From: Candidatus Latescibacterota bacterium
GTDB taxonomy: Bacteria; Latescibacterota; UBA2968; GCA-2709665
Reading direction: 5' to 3'
Assembly: GCA_012271065.1 (NCBI GenBank)
Contig: JAAXHE010000125.1
Span: 1 to 6,849, forward strand
DNA: 6,849 bases
How positions within the stretch are numbered: the first letter of the stretch is position 1; each line of letters starts with the position of its first letter. Of this stretch, positions 6,738-6,849 are shown piece by piece. The position numbers and the translations under genes are program-made. The notes under the pieces were generated by a model. That model was not told where the DNA came from. It did not search any database and saw only the letters and a program-made list of their open reading frames with translations.

Positions 6738-6849
6738 CGGACTCCGAATCAACCTCAATCCCAAAAAAAACAGCAGCGCGGCGACGCGATAAAACCCTCC
6801 GAAACGGGGCGTTATCGACGTAAAGAAGGACGTTTTTTCCCTTCACGTC
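6738..6849. other. Non-coding tail after the cluster
   Basis: No gene is supported in this 112-base stretch. It has an eight-A tract at 6763-6770 and an imperfect inverted repeat running to the window edge (listed separately). A classical terminator directly after the last stop codon is not visible. Confidence 0.5.
6817..6849. repeat. Imperfect hairpin at the window end, possible weak terminator
   Basis: GACGT (6817-6821) plus GAAGG (6825-6829) pair with CCTTC (6840-6844) plus ACGTC (6845-6849): ten pairs with a three-A bulge on the left arm. The six-T run (6833-6838) falls in the loop rather than after the stem, unlike a standard intrinsic terminator. A shorter alternative, ACGT 6818-6821 with 6830-6833, is followed by five T's and could terminate weakly. 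The repeat may continue past the window. Confidence 0.3.

Noticed and set aside
6448..6846. A - strand open frame of 132 codons starting near the window end and covering the tail
   Set aside because: Most of it is antisense to the conserved C-terminal amidohydrolase domain, and its Arg/Ala-rich translation shows no domain. The part outside that gene is too short to judge.

Overview
The window reads as one compact gene cluster on the + strand of a GC-rich bacterium: four genes in a row, separated by gaps of only 57, 78 and 27 bases, with no gene supported on the - strand. Two genes encode near-identical-length (659 aa) polytopic membrane proteins of the uncharacterised DUF6785/DUF6784 type. 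Between them lies a phytanoyl-CoA-dioxygenase-like (PhyH) Fe(II)/2-oxoglutarate oxygenase. Last comes a double-domain amidohydrolase_2 protein. From general knowledge, DUF6785 proteins, expanded PhyH families and amidohydrolase_2 proteins occur together mainly in environmental Planctomycetota, Verrucomicrobiota/Lentisphaerota, Armatimonadota, Hydrogenedentota, Latescibacterota and Poribacteria. The exact phylum cannot be read from this window, which has no rRNA or marker gene.

Layout: 1-164 is non-coding and carries nested inverted and direct repeats. 165-2144 is membrane protein copy A. 2202-3104 is the PhyH oxygenase, with a strong Shine-Dalgarno sequence. 3183-5162 is membrane protein copy B, also with a good Shine-Dalgarno sequence. 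5190-6737 is the tandem amidohydrolase protein. 6738-6849 is a non-coding tail with an imperfect hairpin at the window edge.

Working model (inference): the two membrane proteins move one or two related small molecules across the cytoplasmic membrane. The oxygenase hydroxylates or oxidatively cleaves the substrate, and the amidohydrolase hydrolyses or decarboxylates a product. No regulator, binding protein, ATPase or sulfatase is present, so the substrate is unknown. The two most interesting points are the last gene, whose N-terminal half has lost every recognisable metal ligand while its C-terminal half keeps them all, and the pair of paralogous membrane proteins bracketing an oxygenase.
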